A DNA stretch of 64,000 bases from Anaerocolumna sp. AGMB13025 (GTDB lineage: Bacteria > Bacillota > Clostridia > Lachnospirales > Lachnospiraceae): NCBI RefSeq assembly GCF_029689925.1, contig NZ_CP121445.1:3208501-3272500 (forward strand), written 5' to 3'. Positions 61,714-64,000 of the stretch are shown here, piece by piece. Below the pieces are notes generated by a model. It saw nothing but the letters and a program-made list of their open reading frames with translations. It was not told the DNA's origin and did not search any database. Every line of letters begins with the position of its first letter. Position 1 is the stretch's first letter. The position numbers and the translations under genes are program-made.

Positions 61714-62394
61714 TTGGATCAGAATAGAATACCAAAGCCAGGTCAGATATACAGACATTTTAAAAATAAATTGTATCAGATAATTACCGTAGCCACTCAT
61801 TCAGAAACCAGAGAACAGATGGTTGTATATCAGGCATTGTACGGTAATTTTAAAACCTATGTCAGACCTCTTGATATGTTTTTGGAAGAAGTGGATACTG
61901 TTAAGTATCCGGAAGCCATGCAAAAATACAGGTTTGAACAGGTTGAACTTCGGGAAGATAAGAATAGTCCTCAGACAGGAAGTTTTGATGCAACTGAATA
62001 TAAAGGGAAGGATAGGGAAGAGGAATCTAATACCCTGACAGATGTTCCTAAAGCACCAATACCAACCGTTGATATAATTAATTCCAAACATCCGGAACCA
62101 ATGGCGGTTAGGTCAGAGGAAAACTTATCAGCTGATCTGACAGAGCAGTCGACACCAGAGGAAGAAAGCGGCAGTATCAATCCGGTATTGCTGGCATTCT
62201 TAGAAGCCGGCAGTTATGAAGAAAAGCTTGCAATTTTAATGCATAAAAAGAAATTTATCAATGATAAGATTTTAAATGATATGGCAGTTTCCATTGATTG
62301 TACTTTGGATGAGGGTGATATAGAAGAGAGGATTATGGAATTTGCTTTCTGTCTGCAGACCCATGCACGGTTTGAAAACAGACGTTTACGATAA
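61714..62394 (+). CDS. DUF1653 domain protein with C-terminal extension
   Basis: A 226-residue protein. The N-terminal 75 residues are a DUF1653 domain (PGQIYRHFKNKLYQIITVATHSET, VVYQALYGNFKTYVRPLDMFLEEV). A Glu/Ser/Thr-rich linker (about 80-150) leads to a helical C-terminal region (about 150-226, VLLAFLEAGSYEEKLAILMHKKKF). The family's function is unknown. The start is TTG 61714 after GGGAGG. Confidence 0.85.
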   Translation: MDQNRIPKPGQIYRHFKNKLYQIITVATHSETREQMVVYQALYGNFKTYVRPLDMFLEEVDTVKYPEAMQKYRFEQVELREDKNSPQTGSFDATEYKGKDREEESNTLTDVPKAPIPTVDIINSKHPEPMAVRSEENLSADLTEQSTPEEESGSINPVLLAFLEAGSYEEKLAILMHKKKFINDKILNDMAVSIDCTLDEGDIEERIMEFAFCLQTHARFENRRLR

Positions 62395-62404
62395 TTTATA
62401 AAAT

Positions 62405-62451
62405 AAAGACTAAGAGAGTATGATAAATAATTTCATATCTTCTTAGTCTTT
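62405..62451. terminator. Bidirectional terminator between the DUF1653 gene and the ABC permease
   Basis: AAAGACTAAGA (62405-62415) pairs perfectly with TCTTAGTCTTT (62441-62451), with partial pairing inside. Both flanks are A/T-rich enough to serve the convergent genes. Confidence 0.7.
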
Positions 62452-62471
62452 CTGATCTTATAGCACTCTAT

Positions 62472-63254
62472 TTATTCTAAATTCAGCCGCTTACTAAGAA
62501 TATGGTTTGTAGCTCCATAAAATACGACACAGCTGATTGCTAATAATAGTACCATTACAGGCAGCAGAATGACTAGACTGCCTTCAGAATATGGATCCGC
62601 CAGATTAATAAGAGCACTGAACCCTACAATGATTAACAAAATTATTTGGATTGCCGTATAGATGCCAATGTAAGCGATAAAGGAACCCACCAGCTTCCGG
62701 CCATTGAAAAGCTGTCCGATTGCTATCGATACATAAAACATTAATATATTGGCGATAAAACAGGTGATAATCAGGAGAATCATTTCGATGGTCAGTATAA
62801 CAACACTGCCTCCAAAGGCATTTTGTAACTCACTAAAGCTCTCCCGTATATTCTGCAATACAAAGTCCATCCGTTCCGGAGTAGCAAATGCAATATAGGT
62901 AGATACGAATAGGGCAGCAAAACTGATAACGGTCCAGAATATAGCTATGATAAGTTTTGAGGTAATCAACTGGTTTACTTTAACTGGAAGGGTAAACATC
63001 AAATAACCTTCATCCGTCATAAGATTCTTATAAAACCTGGTTACCATTAACACGGTAGTTACTATCAGGATTGCAATATTAATAGTTATAAATCCGAGAG
63101 TCAGTATACTGGAAACAACTTTCATTATGATGCTATCAGTTAAAAAGTACAGCATGATCCGGTCTAATATAGTGATACAGAATAAAATTAAATACAGGGG
63201 AACTAACATCCTGGAAGTAGCTTTTAATTCATGTTTTAATAATCTGCTTAACAT
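62472..63254 (-). CDS. ABC-2-type transporter permease
   Basis: A 260-residue membrane protein with six hydrophobic segments, beginning MLSRLLKHELKATSRMLVPLY, as is typical of ABC-2-type permeases encoded beside YtrB-like ATPases. LMTDEGYLMFTLPVKVNQLITSKLI is the family's conserved cytoplasmic stretch. GGGAGG lies before the ATG. It overlaps the ATPase gene by 7 bp. The substrate is unknown; such pairs often act in antimicrobial or envelope stress responses. Confidence 0.85.
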   Translation of the reverse strand: MLSRLLKHELKATSRMLVPLYLILFCITILDRIMLYFLTDSIIMKVVSSILTLGFITINIAILIVTTVLMVTRFYKNLMTDEGYLMFTLPVKVNQLITSKLIIAIFWTVISFAALFVSTYIAFATPERMDFVLQNIRESFSELQNAFGGSVVILTIEMILLIITCFIANILMFYVSIAIGQLFNGRKLVGSFIAYIGIYTAIQIILLIIVGFSALINLADPYSEGSLVILLPVMVLLLAISCVVFYGATNHILSKRLNLE

Positions 63255-63976
63255 TTAAATACCTCCCTGAATAAAGAATCGATGGATTTACCTTCTTTGG
63301 TACGTACCTCATCTACCGGTGAATGCAGAGTGATTTTGCCGTCTTTGATAAATATTACTTCATCCAGTACATTCTCGATATCCGCGATAAGATGAGTGGA
63401 GATTAGGACTGTTGCATTCTCATTATAATTTGATATGATTGTATTTAGTATATAGTCTCTGGAGGCTGGGTCTACACCGCCTATAGGTTCATCTAGGCAA
63501 TAAAGGTCCGCCTTTCTGCTCATGACTAGAATCAGCTGGACTTTTTCTTTCGTACCTTTTGACATGGCTTTAAGGCGTTTTTTCGAATCAATCTGAAGTC
63601 GGGAGAGCATATCATAAGCCTTACTTGAATCAAAATCTGCATAGAAATCCTGAAAGAATTGAATTGTTTCCTTTACAGTCATCCATTCGGCAAGATAAGT
63701 CCGTTCAGGAAGATAAGATATTATCTTTTTGCTTTCTGTTCCCGGAGTAAAACCTGCAATGGTAATTGATCCGGAATCCGGCACTAAAAGACCGTTAATT
63801 AATTTTAGTAAAGTTGTTTTTCCGCTTCCATTTGGACCTAGAAGACCTACAATACGTCCTCGTTCCAAAGTAAGGCTGACTTCATTAAGGGCATAAAAGT
63901 CGGAATATTTCTTGATTATTGTGTTACATTCCAATAGGGTATTCATATTTTTTACCGTAAGTATCATACCGCTCAT
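63248..63976 (-). CDS. ABC transporter ATP-binding protein
   Basis: An ATPase of about 230-242 residues. Walker A is GLLGPNGSGKTTLLKLI, the signature region MSKGTKEKVQLILVMS (SKGTKEK in place of LSGGQ, as in the YtrB/BcrA-type group), Walker B DLYCLDEPIGGVD, and the switch His in LISTHLIADIE. The start is uncertain: the frame stays open to the window edge, and neither ATG 63976 nor the later ATGs has a convincing Shine-Dalgarno. A GntR-type regulator gene is often upstream of such pairs but would lie outside the window. Confidence 0.88.
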   Translation of the reverse strand: MSGMILTVKNMNTLLECNTIIKKYSDFYALNEVSLTLERGRIVGLLGPNGSGKTTLLKLINGLLVPDSGSITIAGFTPGTESKKIISYLPERTYLAEWMTVKETIQFFQDFYADFDSSKAYDMLSRLQIDSKKRLKAMSKGTKEKVQLILVMSRKADLYCLDEPIGGVDPASRDYILNTIISNYNENATVLISTHLIADIENVLDEVIFIKDGKITLHSPVDEVRTKEGKSIDSLFREVFKC

Positions 63977-63999
63977 ACCGCCGACAGTATGATACTGCC
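63961..63999 (-). repeat. GGCAGTATC hairpin at the window end
   Basis: On the minus strand GGCAGTATC begins at 63999; GTATCATAC (63995-63987) pairs perfectly with GTATGATAC (63969-63961) around 17 nt. It overlaps the presumed start of the ABC ATPase gene, and may continue beyond the window. Confidence 0.55.
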
Positions 64000-64000
64000 A

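Overview
The window looks like chromosome from a spore-forming, low-GC Gram-positive anaerobe, most likely a Lachnospiraceae (Clostridium cluster XIVa) plant-polysaccharide user. This is inferred from the rpsU-yqfC-yqfD-phoH-HD protein-ybeY order, spoVB, spoIIM, strong Shine-Dalgarno sites, frequent GTG/TTG starts, a secreted multimodular GH3 enzyme and an L-fucose cluster. No tRNA, rRNA, prophage, transposase or CRISPR array was seen.

Layout. 1-10.8 kb: the 3' part of alaS, then rpsU, the sporulation/RNA-metabolism run yqfC-yqfD-phoH-HD protein-ybeY, a DUF3048 lipoprotein, spoVB and a BofC-like protein. 11.3-12.3 kb: a LacI-type regulator. 12.6-21.3 kb: a sulfate-assimilation operon (sulfate-binding protein, CysT, CysW, CysA, AprA-like flavoprotein, AprB-like ferredoxin, CysD, CysN). 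It would import sulfate, activate it to APS and reduce APS to sulfite. 21.6-28.6 kb: a GNAT-membrane fusion, a large secreted GH3 enzyme with a structured leader, a small GNAT and a HAD phosphatase. 28.7-33.7 kb: an AraC regulator divergent from fucI-fucK-fucU. 34.3-41.7 kb: hemA, a siroheme dehydrogenase gene, hemC, cobA-hemD, hemB and hemL, giving uroporphyrinogen III and precorrin-2/sirohydrochlorin. Siroheme is the expected cofactor of a sulfite reductase, which is not in this window. 41.8-43.2 kb: pdxST (PLP synthesis), minus strand. 43.7-46.7 kb: two FAD oxidoreductases. 47-50 kb: proB-DUF896-fthC-proA. 50.4-54.3 kb: a MazG-like protein, miaB and rny. 54.8-59.3 kb: an aminotransferase, proC, an ADP-ribose pyrophosphatase, spoIIM and a XerD-like protein. 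59.6-64 kb: a DAHP synthase, an XRE regulator-def pair, a DUF1653 protein and an ABC ATPase/permease pair.

The genes are mostly ordinary housekeeping and metabolic genes. The unusual content lies between them. Three kinds of repeat stand out. (1) Short tandem repeats of unrelated sequence and unit length (11, 14, 16, 17, 39 bp) lie just after stop codons, several starting on the stop codon itself; two 18-bp coding versions lie inside hemC and the BofC-like gene. (2) Palindromic, MITE-like elements: a family with 16-bp terminal inverted repeats, a shared 33-bp module, a terminator-associated module found twice, and a 211-bp palindrome. (3) A hairpin beginning GGCAGTATC, seen in several intergenic places, with compensatory stem changes in two neighbouring copies.

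Some proteins depart from their family at key residues. The XerD homologue lacks the catalytic Lys and first His. The PgpH/YqfF-type HD protein is short and has lost HD-motif acids. HemC carries a hexapeptide repeat just before its cofactor cysteine. CysN has a C-terminal extension of about 150 residues that is not an APS kinase. All calls come from reading the sequence; no database search was made.
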